A DNA stretch of 64,000 bases, from contig NZ_JACGXL010000004.1 in assembly GCF_014138265.1 (NCBI RefSeq), positions 186,001-250,000 of the forward strand, in the 5' to 3' direction. The translations under genes were made by a program, and so were the position numbers. Below the pieces are notes generated by a model. That model did not search any database. It had not been told where the DNA came from and saw only the letters and a list, made by a program, of their open reading frames with translations. Below are positions 53,217 through 62,925 of the stretch, one piece after another. Positions within the stretch are counted from its first letter, which is position 1. Each line of letters opens with the position of its first letter. Source of the DNA: Dokdonella fugitiva. GTDB taxonomy: Bacteria; Pseudomonadota; Gammaproteobacteria; Xanthomonadales; Rhodanobacteraceae.

Positions 53217-56200
53217 ATGACACCCTTGCCTGCACGTACAGCACTCGCTGCGGCACTGACGATCGCGCTCGGCGCGATCGCGCCGCACGCGGTCGCCGCG
53301 AACACCGTCATCGCCGGCCAACCGTCGCTCGACGCGATCGACGCCGCGCGCGGCAATCCGGACCTGATCCTCTTGCGCGCCGGCGTGTTCGACCCGGCGC
53401 GACAGACGCTCGACCTGCGCGAGGTCGGCGCCGCCGCGGCGACCGATTCGAACTACGCGATCGTGCAGCTCAAGCCGGAGCAGCTGAAGGCCGCGCGCAA
53501 GGCGCTCGTCGCGCGCGGCGTCGAGATCCTCGGCTACGTGCCGAACAACGCGTACTACGTACGTCTCAACGGCGTGCGCCTCGGCGACCTCGCGCAGGAC
53601 GCGTCGGTGCGCTGGGCGGGCACGGTCGCGCCAGCGATGAAGCTCGATCCGGCCCTGTGGACCGCGGCGCGCGCGACCTCGGCCGCGTTGCAGAACGACG
53701 GCCGCTACGAACTCATGATCCAGGCCTTCGACGGCGTCTCGTCGGCCGCCATCGAAGGCCAGCTCGTCAAGCAGGTGCCCGGCGTCGAGATCACCTTGCG
53801 CAGCACGCGCGCGCAAGCGCTGCCGTACGTGCGCGCGAAGGTCGACGCGGCATCGCTGAACCGCCTCGTCGACGTCGCGACCGGCATCGACGGCGTCGCG
53901 TTCGTGTCGCCGTGGATCGCTCCGCACACCACCAACGCGGGCGCCATCGGCGCAATCCAGGGCAACCTGACCGGCACCTGCGCCGGCAGCGGTCCGATCT
54001 GCGGACCGACGCCGCTGTTCGACCATGGCATTACGGGCGGCGGCCAGATCGTCGCCGTGGCCGATTCGGGCACGACGCCGAACGCGGCCTGGTTCGCCAC
54101 GCTCGACAAAGGCAACGGGCCGCACACGGAAGTCACGTTCGCCGAGAACCCGCCGCCGGTGCTGCCGGCCATCGGCACGCTGCACCCGGACAACAAGATC
54201 ATCGCCTACTGGACGCAGCCGGGCGGCCCGACCGACTACGACTACGTGTCCGGCCACGGCACCCACACGACCGGCACCGTCGTCGGCGACGCGGCGGGCA
54301 CGTTCGGCGCGACGACGTACATGCCGTCGACGCCGTACGCACCGAACCACGACCTCGCCGACGGCATGGCGCCGAACGCGCAACTGCTGTTCCAGGACAT
54401 CGGCCCGAACCAGGCCACCGCGGTCATCACGCAGGACTTCGAAGGCACGCTCGAACAGGCCTACACGGGCGGCGCGCGCATCCACAGCAACAGCTGGGGC
54501 TCGTCGAGCTCGGGCCAGTACACGACCGAAGACGCCAACACCGATCGCGCGACGCGCAGGGACGAAGGCCTGCTCGTCGTGATCGCCGCCGGTAACGACC
54601 AGGCCGGTGCGATGGCGGTCGGCTCGCCGGGCAATTCGAAGAACGCGGTCACGGTGGCCGCGCTCGGCCATGCGGGCAGCCTCACCAAGGCGGGCTTCTC
54701 CAACGCCGGCCCGACCGCCGACGGCCGCCAGAAGCCCGACGTCGCCGCGCCGGGCACGAGCACGATCTCGGCGAAGAACGCGACCAGCGGCGTGAACACG
54801 ACGGTCACCGCGCCGCTGACCGCGTCCAACTCGGGCACGTCGATGGCGACGCCGACGATCGCCGGCAACGCGGTGTTGCTGCGCGAGTACTTCGCCGACG
54901 GTTTCTATCCGCGCGGCACGACCGGCTCGGGCATTCCCGCCGACCTCGTGTTCGCCGACGGCTTCGACGGCGCGTCGCCGTTCACCGAGAGCGGCCTCGA
55001 CGCGTACAACCCGACCGGCGCCATGATGAAGGCCGTGCTGCTCAACGGCACCGTGCTGACGACGAGCCCGAACACGTTCCCGAACACGGGCACGGGCTGG
55101 GGCCGTCCGTGGCTCGATTCGAACCTGTGGTTCAAGGACACGATGCCGAATGGCGACGACAGCCGCCGACTGCGCGTGTTCGAGCGCACGAACGCATCGG
55201 GCCTCGAGACCGGCGACGTCAACGAGTACACGATCGCCAACGTCGGCGCCGGCGTCGAGCTGCGCGTGACGCTCGCATGGTTCGATCCGGATGCCTCGGT
55301 CGGCGCCGCGTCGACCCTCGTCAACAACCTCGACCTCGAAGTCGTCGGCCCGGGCGGCACCTACCTCGGCAACCACTTCGCCGGCAACGTTTCGACGCCG
55401 GGCGGCACCGCCGACGCGAAGGACACGGTCGAGCAGGTGCGCCTGACCGCGCCGACCGCGGGCAGCTACACGATCCGTGTGAAGGGCACGTCGATCCCCG
55501 GCAACGGCCGCGCCGGCAGCGATCGCCAGGGCTACGGCCTCGCCGTTTCCGGCAAGTTCGCACTGCCTGATCCGGCGCCGCTCGCGGCGCCGACCGCGCC
55601 GACGATCGGCGGCAACGGCAGCGGCGGCATCAGCGTCAACGCGACCGCGTCCGGCAGCGCGCAGAGCTGGCAGCTGTATCGGGCCGACGGCACCTGCGCG
55701 ACCGCCGCGACGGGCGACTTCCATCTCGTCGCCAACGGCACGACCCTGCCGCTCAACGACGACACCAGCCAGGGCGGCTACAGCTACGCGTACAAGTTGC
55801 GCGGCGTGCAGAACGACATCGAAGGCGATGCGTCGCAGTGCGTCGACGTCGTCTCGCTGGACGACTGCACGCTGCAACCCGACTTCGACGTCCACTCGCT
55901 CGCGAGCGACGCGTCGAACGCGAGCTGCAGCGTGAACCTGTCGTGGGCGGCGGGCGCTTCGAACTGCCCGGCCGCGAACACGGTGACGTACACGGTCGAG
56001 CGCGACACCAGCCCGTACTTCACCGCGCCGACGACGGTCGCCAGCGCGCTCGCGGCAGCGGCGTTCTCCGACACCACGGTGACCAACGGCACGCCGTACT
56101 ACTACCGCGTGCACGCGGTCGACGGTGCGGGCAACGCGTCGGCGACGTCTGCGCCTGCCAATGCGACGCCGAGCGGCGTCGACGGTCCGGATCCGGGCAG

Positions 56201-56786
56201 CTACCTCGACGACGTCGACACGCACAGCTACCTCACGCTCGAGGCGCCGTGGCAGGTCACGAACGTCGCTGCTTCCGCCGGCAGCTACAGCTACCACAAC
56301 GGCAGCGACGCCCCGCCGTACCTCGACAACACCTGCGCGAGCATCATGACGCCGTCGCTGGCGATCACCGCCGGCGCGACGCTGAGCTTCCAGGCGAAGT
56401 ACGACCTCGAGTTCCAGTGGGACGGCGTGGTGCAGGAGATCTCGACCGACGGTGGCACCACCTGGGTCGACCTGCCCCCGACCGGCGGCTACCCGAGCAG
56501 CTTCGCGCAGACCACCAATCCGCCGGTCAATGCATGCGGCTACATCGCGAGCCATGGTGCGTTCAACGGCGTCACCACCGCGGGCTCGAATGCGGACCCG
56601 GGCAATGGCACCGCGACCGCGGTGTTCAAGCCGTTCACCACGAGTCTCGCCAGCTACGCGGGCCAGAACGTGAAGATCCGCTGGCGCTTCTCGTCGGATC
56701 CGGCCTCCGGCTTCAGCGGCTTCTTCATCGACCAGGTGCAGATCAGCGGCGCACCGGGCGCAGGCAGCTACATGTGCACGCCGTGA
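53217..56786 (+). CDS. Secreted S8 (subtilisin-type) serine protease with C-terminal modules
   Basis: The 1189-residue protein has a signal peptide (TIALGAIAPHAVAA), a propeptide of about 200 residues and a subtilase domain with the triad Asp283 (IVAVADSGTTPN), His347 (SGHGTHTTGT) and Ser542 (NSGTSMATPTIAGN). An insertion after the Ser contains LVFADGFDGASPF. Downstream come a beta-sandwich of prepeptidase/P-domain type (VELRVTLAWFDPD...NNLDLEVVGPGG), a fibronectin-like unit (about 890-985) and a C-terminal module with paired cysteines. It is probably an extracellular degradative protease. Confidence 0.93.
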   Translation: MTPLPARTALAAALTIALGAIAPHAVAANTVIAGQPSLDAIDAARGNPDLILLRAGVFDPARQTLDLREVGAAAATDSNYAIVQLKPEQLKAARKALVARGVEILGYVPNNAYYVRLNGVRLGDLAQDASVRWAGTVAPAMKLDPALWTAARATSAALQNDGRYELMIQAFDGVSSAAIEGQLVKQVPGVEITLRSTRAQALPYVRAKVDAASLNRLVDVATGIDGVAFVSPWIAPHTTNAGAIGAIQGNLTGTCAGSGPICGPTPLFDHGITGGGQIVAVADSGTTPNAAWFATLDKGNGPHTEVTFAENPPPVLPAIGTLHPDNKIIAYWTQPGGPTDYDYVSGHGTHTTGTVVGDAAGTFGATTYMPSTPYAPNHDLADGMAPNAQLLFQDIGPNQATAVITQDFEGTLEQAYTGGARIHSNSWGSSSSGQYTTEDANTDRATRRDEGLLVVIAAGNDQAGAMAVGSPGNSKNAVTVAALGHAGSLTKAGFSNAGPTADGRQKPDVAAPGTSTISAKNATSGVNTTVTAPLTASNSGTSMATPTIAGNAVLLREYFADGFYPRGTTGSGIPADLVFADGFDGASPFTESGLDAYNPTGAMMKAVLLNGTVLTTSPNTFPNTGTGWGRPWLDSNLWFKDTMPNGDDSRRLRVFERTNASGLETGDVNEYTIANVGAGVELRVTLAWFDPDASVGAASTLVNNLDLEVVGPGGTYLGNHFAGNVSTPGGTADAKDTVEQVRLTAPTAGSYTIRVKGTSIPGNGRAGSDRQGYGLAVSGKFALPDPAPLAAPTAPTIGGNGSGGISVNATASGSAQSWQLYRADGTCATAATGDFHLVANGTTLPLNDDTSQGGYSYAYKLRGVQNDIEGDASQCVDVVSLDDCTLQPDFDVHSLASDASNASCSVNLSWAAGASNCPAANTVTYTVERDTSPYFTAPTTVASALAAAAFSDTTVTNGTPYYYRVHAVDGAGNASATSAPANATPSGVDGPDPGSYLDDVDTHSYLTLEAPWQVTNVAASAGSYSYHNGSDAPPYLDNTCASIMTPSLAITAGATLSFQAKYDLEFQWDGVVQEISTDGGTTWVDLPPTGGYPSSFAQTTNPPVNACGYIASHGAFNGVTTAGSNADPGNGTATAVFKPFTTSLASYAGQNVKIRWRFSSDPASGFSGFFIDQVQISGAPGAGSYMCTP

Positions 56787-56830
56787 CCTGAGCACGTACC
56801 ACCGACCGCGAGAGCGGGCTAAGCTGTAGG

Positions 56831-56863
56831 ACACCGGCGCGGACTTCCGCGCCGGTGTCGTTT
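56831..56863 (+). terminator. Terminator of the S8 protease gene
   Basis: A 12-base perfect stem (ACACCGGCGCGG and its complement) with loop ACTT is followed by CGTTT, 44 bases after the protease stop and 14 bases before the mtgA start. Confidence 0.65.
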
Positions 56864-56876
56864 CAGGGAGTCGCTC

Positions 56877-57596
56877 GTGCCCGCTGTTCCTTCCCGCCGC
56901 CGCTGGTCGCGACGCCTCGCCCGCTGGCTGTTGCTCGCCGCCGCGGCCTGGTTCGTCGGCAGCGTGCTGCTCGTGCTGCTGCTGCGCTTCGTGCCGCCGC
57001 CGCTGTCGGCGGTGATGGCCGCGGACTGGCTCGGTGCGAAGGTCTCGGGCGATCACGATTTCGTACTGCGCCATCGCTGGACGCCGTGGCAGCGCGTGTC
57101 GCCTGCGCTGCCGATCGCGCTCGTCGCCGCCGAAGACCAGCGCTTCCCGCTCCATCACGGTTTCGACTTCGAGGCGATCCAGCGCGCGATCGAGGAAGCC
57201 GACGACGGCGAACGCCTGCGAGGCGCGAGCACGATCAGCCAGCAGGTCGCGAAGAACCTGTTCCTGTGGAGCGGGCGCAGCTTCGTGCGCAAGGGCTTGG
57301 AGGCCTACTTCACCGTGCTGCTGGAGACGCTCTGGCCGAAGCGGCGCATCCTCGAGGTCTACCTCAACATCGCCGAGTTCGGCCACGGCATCTACGGCGC
57401 CGCGGCAGCGAGCGAACAGTTCTTCCACACCACGCCGGAACGCCTCGACGCACGCCAGTCCGCGCTGCTCGCCGCCGTGCTGCCGAACCCGGCGCGCTTC
57501 CGCGTCGACCGGCCCAGCCCGTACGTGCTGCGTCGCGCGGCGTGGATCCAGCGCCAGGCGAACCAGCTCGGCGGTGCCGCCTACCTGCCGCATTGA
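56877..57596 (+). CDS. mtgA: Monofunctional biosynthetic peptidoglycan transglycosylase
   Basis: The 239-residue protein has one N-terminal transmembrane helix (WLLLAAAAWFVGSVLLVLLL) and a GT51 domain with the catalytic glutamate in ALVAAEDQRFPLHHGFDF, then GASTISQQVAKNLFLW, RKGLEAYFTVLLE and the YLNIAEFGHGIYGAAAAS motif. It polymerises lipid II into glycan strands without a transpeptidase domain. The start is a GTG with CAGGGAG seven bases ahead. It is preceded by the protease terminator, so a separate promoter or read-through is needed. Confidence 0.95.
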   Translation: MPAVPSRRRWSRRLARWLLLAAAAWFVGSVLLVLLLRFVPPPLSAVMAADWLGAKVSGDHDFVLRHRWTPWQRVSPALPIALVAAEDQRFPLHHGFDFEAIQRAIEEADDGERLRGASTISQQVAKNLFLWSGRSFVRKGLEAYFTVLLETLWPKRRILEVYLNIAEFGHGIYGAAAASEQFFHTTPERLDARQSALLAAVLPNPARFRVDRPSPYVLRRAAWIQRQANQLGGAAYLPH

Positions 57597-57639
57597 GGCG
57601 CCCCGCCGCGCTGTCATCCCCGCGATCGGCCGACTCCGC

Positions 57640-57645
57640 TAGCAT
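57640..57645 (+). promoter_or_regulatory. -10 box of the GT2 gene at 57681
   Basis: TAGCAT lies 35 bases before the start codon; no clear -35. Confidence 0.35.
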
Positions 57646-57680
57646 GCGGCCGTTCCGTTCCTTCCGCACCGGTTACCGCC

Positions 57681-58613
57681 ATGCCCAAGCTCACCGTCGT
57701 CGTGCCCGCCTACAACGAGAGCGAAGGCCTGCGCGATTTCCACGCGCGAGTGGCCGCGGTGCTCGACCGCCTCGACCTCGAAACGGAAGTGCTCTACGTC
57801 GACGACGGCAGTCGCGACGACACCTACGCGGTGATGTGCGCGCTGCGCGAGGCGGATCCGCGCGTGTCGACGCTCAAGCTGTCGCGCAACTTCGGCAAGG
57901 AACTCGCGCTGACCGCCGGCCTCGATCACGTCGACGCCGACGCCGCGGTCGTCATCGACGCCGACCTGCAGGATCCGCCCGAACTCATCCCGACGTTCGT
58001 GCAGCACTGGCGCGACGGCTACGACGTCGTCTACGGCACGCGCGCGTCGCGCGCCGGCGAGACCGGCTTCAAGAAGATGACCGCCTCGGGCTTCTACCGC
58101 GTGATGGAGCGGCTGTCGTCCACGCCGATCCCGCGCGACACGGGCGACTTCCGCCTGCTCTCGCGCCGCGCGCTCGACGCGCTCGGCAAGGTGCGCGAGC
58201 GGCAGCGCTTCATGAAGGGCCTGTTCACCTGGGTCGGCTTTCGCCAGCTCTCGGTCGTCTACCACCGCGACCCGCGCCACGCGGGAGAAACGAAGTGGAA
58301 CTACTGGAAGCTCTGGAACTTCGCGATCGACGGCATCACCTCGTTCTCCGGTGCGCCGCTCAAACTCGCCACCTACGTCGGCCTGATCGCCGCGCTGGTC
58401 GCGTTCGGCTTCGCCCTGTGGGTACTCGGCAAGGCGCTGCTGTTCGGCGACCCGGTGCGCGGCTACCCCTCGCTGATGGTCGTCGTGCTGTTCCTCGGCG
58501 GCGTGCAGCTGATGGCGCTCGGCGTGATCGGCGAATACCTCGGACGTCTATACGTCGAATCGAAGCAACGTCCCCTGTACCTCATAGACGAGTATCATCC
58601 GTCGGTTGGCTGA
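57681..58613 (+). CDS. GT2 family glycosyltransferase (GtrB/DPM1-like)
   Basis: The 310-residue protein has the GT-A elements LTVVVPAYNESEGL, LYVDDGSRDDT, LSRNFGKELALTAGLDH and the acidic DADLQDPPEL, and two C-terminal membrane helices (TYVGLIAALVAFGFALWVLG and LMVVVLFLGGVQLMALGVIG), ending with EYLGRLYVESKQRPLYLIDE. This is the polyprenyl-phosphate sugar transferase type related to GtrB and ArnC; the sugar is unknown. Its DADLQDP keeps the metal-binding Asp that the paralogue at 28690 has as ADLQEP. Confidence 0.93.
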   Translation: MPKLTVVVPAYNESEGLRDFHARVAAVLDRLDLETEVLYVDDGSRDDTYAVMCALREADPRVSTLKLSRNFGKELALTAGLDHVDADAAVVIDADLQDPPELIPTFVQHWRDGYDVVYGTRASRAGETGFKKMTASGFYRVMERLSSTPIPRDTGDFRLLSRRALDALGKVRERQRFMKGLFTWVGFRQLSVVYHRDPRHAGETKWNYWKLWNFAIDGITSFSGAPLKLATYVGLIAALVAFGFALWVLGKALLFGDPVRGYPSLMVVVLFLGGVQLMALGVIGEYLGRLYVESKQRPLYLIDEYHPSVG

Positions 58614-58644
58614 CGTCCCGATCAGCCTGCGGGGAGAGAGATCG

Positions 58645-61600
58645 ATGAGGAAAGGGTACGCGTGGCTAACCGCCGGCGCCGCCGCGGTGAGCCTGTATGT
58701 CGGCTACGTCCAACTGGCCGGACGCCACGGCCCGATGTTCTTCCACGGGGAGTCGGAGGAACGCGACGAGGGCCGCTCGCCGAGCGAAGGCGACTACTGG
58801 GCGATCCGCGTCGGCTACGGCGGCGATGCGCAGCACCTGCGCTTCGAGCCAGCCTGGCTGCTCGATTCGGCGCGCCAGGACAAGGCGGTCGCATCCGGCG
58901 TACCGGCCGGCAAGAAGACCTATCGCCCGTCGGCCGACAAGGCCCTCGCACTCGATCCGAACGCGTTCACCCTGCTCGGCCCGCAGCCGCTCACCGGCGA
59001 GGGTTTCGGCGCCGACCGCGCCGCCGGCCGCACCAACGTGATCGTCAGCGACCCGGACAACGCGTCGGTCGCATGGCTCGGTTCGGACGGCGGCGGCGTC
59101 TGGAAGACGACCAACTGCTGCACGGCCGACACGACCTGGACCGTCAAGACCGATTTCCCCGAGATCGCGAGCATGGCGATCGGCGACATCACGATGGACC
59201 CCGCCAACCACGACGTGCTCTACGCGGGCACCGGCGATCTGCGCTACGGCTCGATGTCGTTCGGCGCCGCCGGCGTGCTGAAGAGCACCGATCGCGGCGA
59301 GACCTGGCAGCTGCTCGGCGCGAACGTGTTCAATCCGATGTACGGGCCGTCCGCAGGCAGCTTCCCGCAGTACCAGGCGATCGGCAAGGTCGTGGTCGAC
59401 CCGAACGACTCCGACAACGTCGTGGTCGGCACCAAGACCGGCCTGTTCGTCTCGAACGACGCGGGCGCGAACTGGACCGGTCCGTGCTACACGAACGCGT
59501 TCACCAGCGGCGCCGGCGAGCAGCGCCAGGACACGACCGGCCTGCTCGCGGTGAACCGCAGCGGCACGACCTACCTCTATGCGGGCGTCGGCACGCGCGG
59601 CAACGCGACCCCGGTGCAGCCGAACCTCAACAAGAACGGTGCGAACGGCGTCTACCGCGCGGTCATGCCCGCGAGCGGATGCCCCGCGGTCGGCGACTGG
59701 ACCCTGCTCGCGAACGGCTTTCCGGCCGGCGTCGGCAACGGCACGCCGAACACGAGCCGGGGCCGCCTCGAACTCGCGGCCGCGCCGAGCGACCCGCTCA
59801 CGCTCTACGCGATGTTCTCCAACGTGACCGGCAACGGCATCCTCGGCGTGTGGAAGACCACCAACGGCGGTGACGCCTGGACCCAGGTCGGCACGCCGAG
59901 CGGCGCGGGCACGCAGATGTGGTACGACGCCGGCCTCAAGGTGTCGCCGACCGATCCGAACGTGCTGTTCGTCAATTCGGTCGACCTGTTCCGCTCGAGC
60001 AACGGCGGCACGTCGTACGTGAACCTCACGCAGGCGTACAGCGGCGGCCCGGTGCACCCGGACAACCATGCGACCGCGATCGTCGGCAGCGACGCCAACC
60101 ACGTGCTCAACGGCAACGACGGCGGCATCTACTACGTCGACAACGCGCTGACCGCGACCACTGCATTCAACGCGAACTGGACCGACCTCAACAAGCAACT
60201 GCCGACGATCGAGATCTACCACGGCGACATCACCGCGGACTTCGCCAACTCGGCGAACGCGGGCGCCACCGCGGGCTTCCAGGACAACGGCAGTGCCTCG
60301 GTCATGTTCTCCGGCACGCCGGCCGCCGCCGCGTGGCAATCGACCAACGGTGGCGACGGCATCGTCTCGCGCATCGAGCCGGTGCTCGGCCAGTACTGGT
60401 ACACGTCGGTCTACTACGCCGACCTCTACGTCAGCACGAGCGGACCGTTCGGCAACCAGCAGTCCATCTCGGGCGCCTGGGGCAGCGACCGAGCGAGCTT
60501 CTTCACGCCGTTCGACCTCTACCGCTACGGCGTGCTCGACGCGCCCGGCAGCGCGTGCACGACGGCGGCGGGCTGCAAGCACATCATCCTCGGCACGCAG
60601 CGCGTGTGGGAATCGCAGAGCGGCGGTCTGCCGACGAGTTCGTGGAGCGCGAAGACCGGCGACCTGACCAAGAACAACCTCATCGTCGGTTCGGACAACC
60701 GCTCCTACATCAACCAGATCCACTACTCGGTCAGCGATCCGACCGTCGCGATGGCCGGCACCAACGACGGCAACGTGCAGTACGTGTTCGGCCTCGGCGC
60801 CGCAGGCGCGGCGACCGCGGTCAACGTCACCGGCGGCAACACCGTGCTGCCGAACCGGCCGATCCTCGACGTCGCCACCGACCCGCACAACCCGCTCGTC
60901 GGCTACGCCGCGGTCGGCGGCTTCGCGGCGAACACCGCGGCGACGCCCGGCCACGTGTTCCGCGTGACCTGTACCGCGCAATGCGCGAGCTTCACCTGGG
61001 TGGACAAGAGCGGCAACCTGCCGGACATCCCGGCCAACGCCGTGATCGCCAATCCGCACAACGCGAACCAGGTGTTCGTCGGCATGGACTGGGGTCTTTA
61101 CTATACCGACGACATCAGCGCGGCGACGCCGGTGTGGCAACGCTTCGAAGGCCTGCCGCACGTGATGGTGTGGAGCCTGTCGATCGATCGCGGCTTCACC
61201 ACGCTCGCCGCGTTCACGCGTTCGCGCGGCGCCTGGGCGTGGCCGCTACCGACCACCGGCGGGGGTGCCGACCTCGCGGTCACGATCACGCCGCCCGCGG
61301 TGGTGGAGCCCGGCCTGCAGCAGCGTTACACGGTGAGCGTGACCAACAACGGTCCGGACGACGCCGCCAACGTGCAGCTCGACAGCACGATGCCGGCCGG
61401 CATCTCGTTCCACCACAACAGCGGCGACTGCACGACCGGTTATCCGTGCGCGTTCCCGACCCTCCCGGTCGGCCAGACGCGCACGGTGACGACCGACGTC
61501 TGCGTGCCGCGCAACTACGTCGCGCCGGATCCGGTGTCGTTCAACGCGACGGCGAACTCCGCGACGGGCGATCCGTCGTCGACGAACAACAGCGCGAGTG

Positions 61601-61653
61601 CGAACGCTCCGCTCGAGCTGTCGCCGTTCGCCGACGGGTTCGACTGCGGCTGA
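58645..61653 (+). CDS. Exported Asp-box/BNR (VPS10-like) repeat protein with C-terminal DUF11-like domain
   Basis: The 1002-residue protein begins with a hydrophobic N-terminus (YAWLTAGAAAVSLYVGYVQLA) and has beta-propeller Asp-box repeats such as SDGGGVWKTTN, LKSTDRGETWQLL, VSNDAGANWTG, WKTTNGGDAW and RSSNGGTSYVNL over about 140-860. The end is a DUF11-like domain (DLAVTITPPAVVEPGLQQRYTV) with cysteines, finishing SPFADGFDCG. Such proteins are secreted and often bind or cleave glycans, but the enzyme residues of sialidases are not evident. The ATG at 58645 has GGGGAGAGAG upstream. Confidence 0.88.
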   Translation: MRKGYAWLTAGAAAVSLYVGYVQLAGRHGPMFFHGESEERDEGRSPSEGDYWAIRVGYGGDAQHLRFEPAWLLDSARQDKAVASGVPAGKKTYRPSADKALALDPNAFTLLGPQPLTGEGFGADRAAGRTNVIVSDPDNASVAWLGSDGGGVWKTTNCCTADTTWTVKTDFPEIASMAIGDITMDPANHDVLYAGTGDLRYGSMSFGAAGVLKSTDRGETWQLLGANVFNPMYGPSAGSFPQYQAIGKVVVDPNDSDNVVVGTKTGLFVSNDAGANWTGPCYTNAFTSGAGEQRQDTTGLLAVNRSGTTYLYAGVGTRGNATPVQPNLNKNGANGVYRAVMPASGCPAVGDWTLLANGFPAGVGNGTPNTSRGRLELAAAPSDPLTLYAMFSNVTGNGILGVWKTTNGGDAWTQVGTPSGAGTQMWYDAGLKVSPTDPNVLFVNSVDLFRSSNGGTSYVNLTQAYSGGPVHPDNHATAIVGSDANHVLNGNDGGIYYVDNALTATTAFNANWTDLNKQLPTIEIYHGDITADFANSANAGATAGFQDNGSASVMFSGTPAAAAWQSTNGGDGIVSRIEPVLGQYWYTSVYYADLYVSTSGPFGNQQSISGAWGSDRASFFTPFDLYRYGVLDAPGSACTTAAGCKHIILGTQRVWESQSGGLPTSSWSAKTGDLTKNNLIVGSDNRSYINQIHYSVSDPTVAMAGTNDGNVQYVFGLGAAGAATAVNVTGGNTVLPNRPILDVATDPHNPLVGYAAVGGFAANTAATPGHVFRVTCTAQCASFTWVDKSGNLPDIPANAVIANPHNANQVFVGMDWGLYYTDDISAATPVWQRFEGLPHVMVWSLSIDRGFTTLAAFTRSRGAWAWPLPTTGGGADLAVTITPPAVVEPGLQQRYTVSVTNNGPDDAANVQLDSTMPAGISFHHNSGDCTTGYPCAFPTLPVGQTRTVTTDVCVPRNYVAPDPVSFNATANSATGDPSSTNNSASANAPLELSPFADGFDCG

Positions 61654-61662
61654 CGCAGCGTC

Positions 61663-61694
61663 CACGTGCCGGCATCGGTCGATGCCGGCACGTG
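61663..61694 (+). terminator. Hairpin after the Asp-box protein gene
   Basis: CACGTGCCGGCATCG and its exact complement are separated by two bases, ten bases beyond the stop codon. No T tract follows, so termination strength is uncertain. Confidence 0.55.
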
Positions 61695-61729
61695 CTGCGC
61701 GGCGGCGAGCAGCCGTCGCGCGCGAGCGC

Positions 61730-61735
61730 TAGACT
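61730..61735 (+). promoter_or_regulatory. -10 box of the CBS-domain gene
   Basis: TAGACT lies 40 bases before the start codon and matches the hexamer of other promoters here, without the TG extension. Confidence 0.4.
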
Positions 61736-61775
61736 TGCACCGCGGCGGCCGCGCCGCGCTCGAGCGGAGGCGCAC

Positions 61776-62204
61776 ATGCTCCAGGTCAAGCATCTCCTCG
61801 CGGACAAGGGCGACCGTATCTTCACGGTCGGCCCCGACGAACCGGTGCTCGTCGCGATCCGCACGATGGCGGACCGCTACGTCGGCGCGCTGCTCGTCAT
61901 GCGCGGCGACGAACTCGTCGGCATCGTTTCCGAGCGCGACTACGCTCGCAAGGTGATCCTCAAGGGCCGCTCGTCGAGTGACACGCCCGTGCGCGACATC
62001 ATGACGTCGCCGGTGATCACGGTGAACCCGACCGACACGGTCGACACCTGCATGCGCCTGTGCACCGACAGCCGCGTGCGCCACCTGCCCGTCGTCGAAG
62101 GCGCGAAAGTCGTCGGCGTCGTCTCGATCGGCGACCTCGTCAAGGCCGTGATCAGCGAACAGGGCGAGCAGATCGAGCAGTTGCAGCGCTACATCGCGGG
62201 CTGA
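61776..62204 (+). CDS. CBS-domain-pair protein
   Basis: The 142-residue protein consists of two CBS domains only (IFTVGPDEPVLVAIRTMADR...GIVSERDYARKVIL and VITVNPTDTVDTCMRLCTDS...GVVSIGDLVKAVI), which bind adenine nucleotides in other proteins and act as energy or ligand sensors. The target is unknown; no enzyme or channel gene is attached. GGAGG stands just before the ATG. It is convergent with maiA across 25 bases. Confidence 0.92.
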   Translation: MLQVKHLLADKGDRIFTVGPDEPVLVAIRTMADRYVGALLVMRGDELVGIVSERDYARKVILKGRSSSDTPVRDIMTSPVITVNPTDTVDTCMRLCTDSRVRHLPVVEGAKVVGVVSIGDLVKAVISEQGEQIEQLQRYIAG

Positions 62205-62229
62205 CGACGCCCGGCACGCTCGCCGCGCG

Positions 62230-62892
62230 CTAGGTTGCGCCCGGCTGGCTCTCCGGCCGCGCCGCATCGAATTCCGGCAGCGCCATGCAGCGCTCGTTGA
62301 TCGCGGCGATCGTCGGGAACGGCGCGAGGTCGACGCCGAATCGCTTCGCGTTGTAGACCTGCGGAACGAGGCAGGCGTCGGCGAGGCCCGGTGTGTCGCC
62401 GTGACAGAACTCGCCGGTGGCGACGTCGCCGACCAGGATCGCCTCGAAGGCGCGGAAGCCAAGTTCGATCCAGTGCCGCGTCCAGCGCTCGCGCGCGCCC
62501 GCGTCGACGCCGAGTTCGCGCTCGAGGTACTGCATCACGCGCAGGTTGTTGAGCGGATGCACGTCGCACGCGATCACCTGCGCGAGGCCGCGCACGTGGG
62601 CGCGGTCGCGCGGCAGCGTCGGCAGCAGCGGGCGGTCCTGGTTCACGTCGTCGAGGTACTCGATGATCGCCATCGACTGGCGGATCACGCGTTGGCCGTC
62701 GACGAGTACGGGCACGGCTTCCAGCGGATTGAGCTCGCGGTGCGCCGGCGCATGCTGTTCGCCGCCGTTGTCGAGCAGGTGCACCGGCTTGATCGCGTAC
62801 GCGAGCCCCTTGAGGTTCAGCGCGATGCGCACGCGGTAGCACGCGCTCGAACGCCAGTAGTCGTACAGCGTGAGATCCGTGTGGTTCGACAT
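62230..62892 (-). CDS. maiA: Maleylacetoacetate isomerase (zeta-class GST fold)
   Basis: The 220-residue protein has the thioredoxin-fold N-terminus with the active-site stretch YDYWRSSACYRVRIALNLKG and the GST zeta motif VIRQSMAIIEYLDD near residues 67-80, and a helical C-terminal domain (CDVHPLNNLRVMQYLE). It isomerises maleylacetoacetate to fumarylacetoacetate in tyrosine breakdown, using glutathione made by the gshB product. ATG 62892 is preferred over GTG 62898 because GGGGAGGGTGG lies at proper distance. It follows fahA by 33 bases. Confidence 0.93.
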   Translation of the reverse strand: MSNHTDLTLYDYWRSSACYRVRIALNLKGLAYAIKPVHLLDNGGEQHAPAHRELNPLEAVPVLVDGQRVIRQSMAIIEYLDDVNQDRPLLPTLPRDRAHVRGLAQVIACDVHPLNNLRVMQYLERELGVDAGARERWTRHWIELGFRAFEAILVGDVATGEFCHGDTPGLADACLVPQVYNAKRFGVDLAPFPTIAAINERCMALPEFDAARPESQPGAT

Positions 62893-62925
62893 GTCCACCC
62901 TCCCCTGCAGCCGACCGCCCGTGCG

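Noticed and set aside
53187-57617. 1476-codon minus-strand open frame
   Set aside because: Shadow of the S8 protease and mtgA genes with low-complexity Arg/Val/Ala sequence.
58645-61653. Sialidase assignment for the Asp-box protein
   Set aside because: Asp-box repeats alone are shared with many non-enzymatic propellers and no sialidase arginine triad or catalytic Tyr/Glu could be identified.
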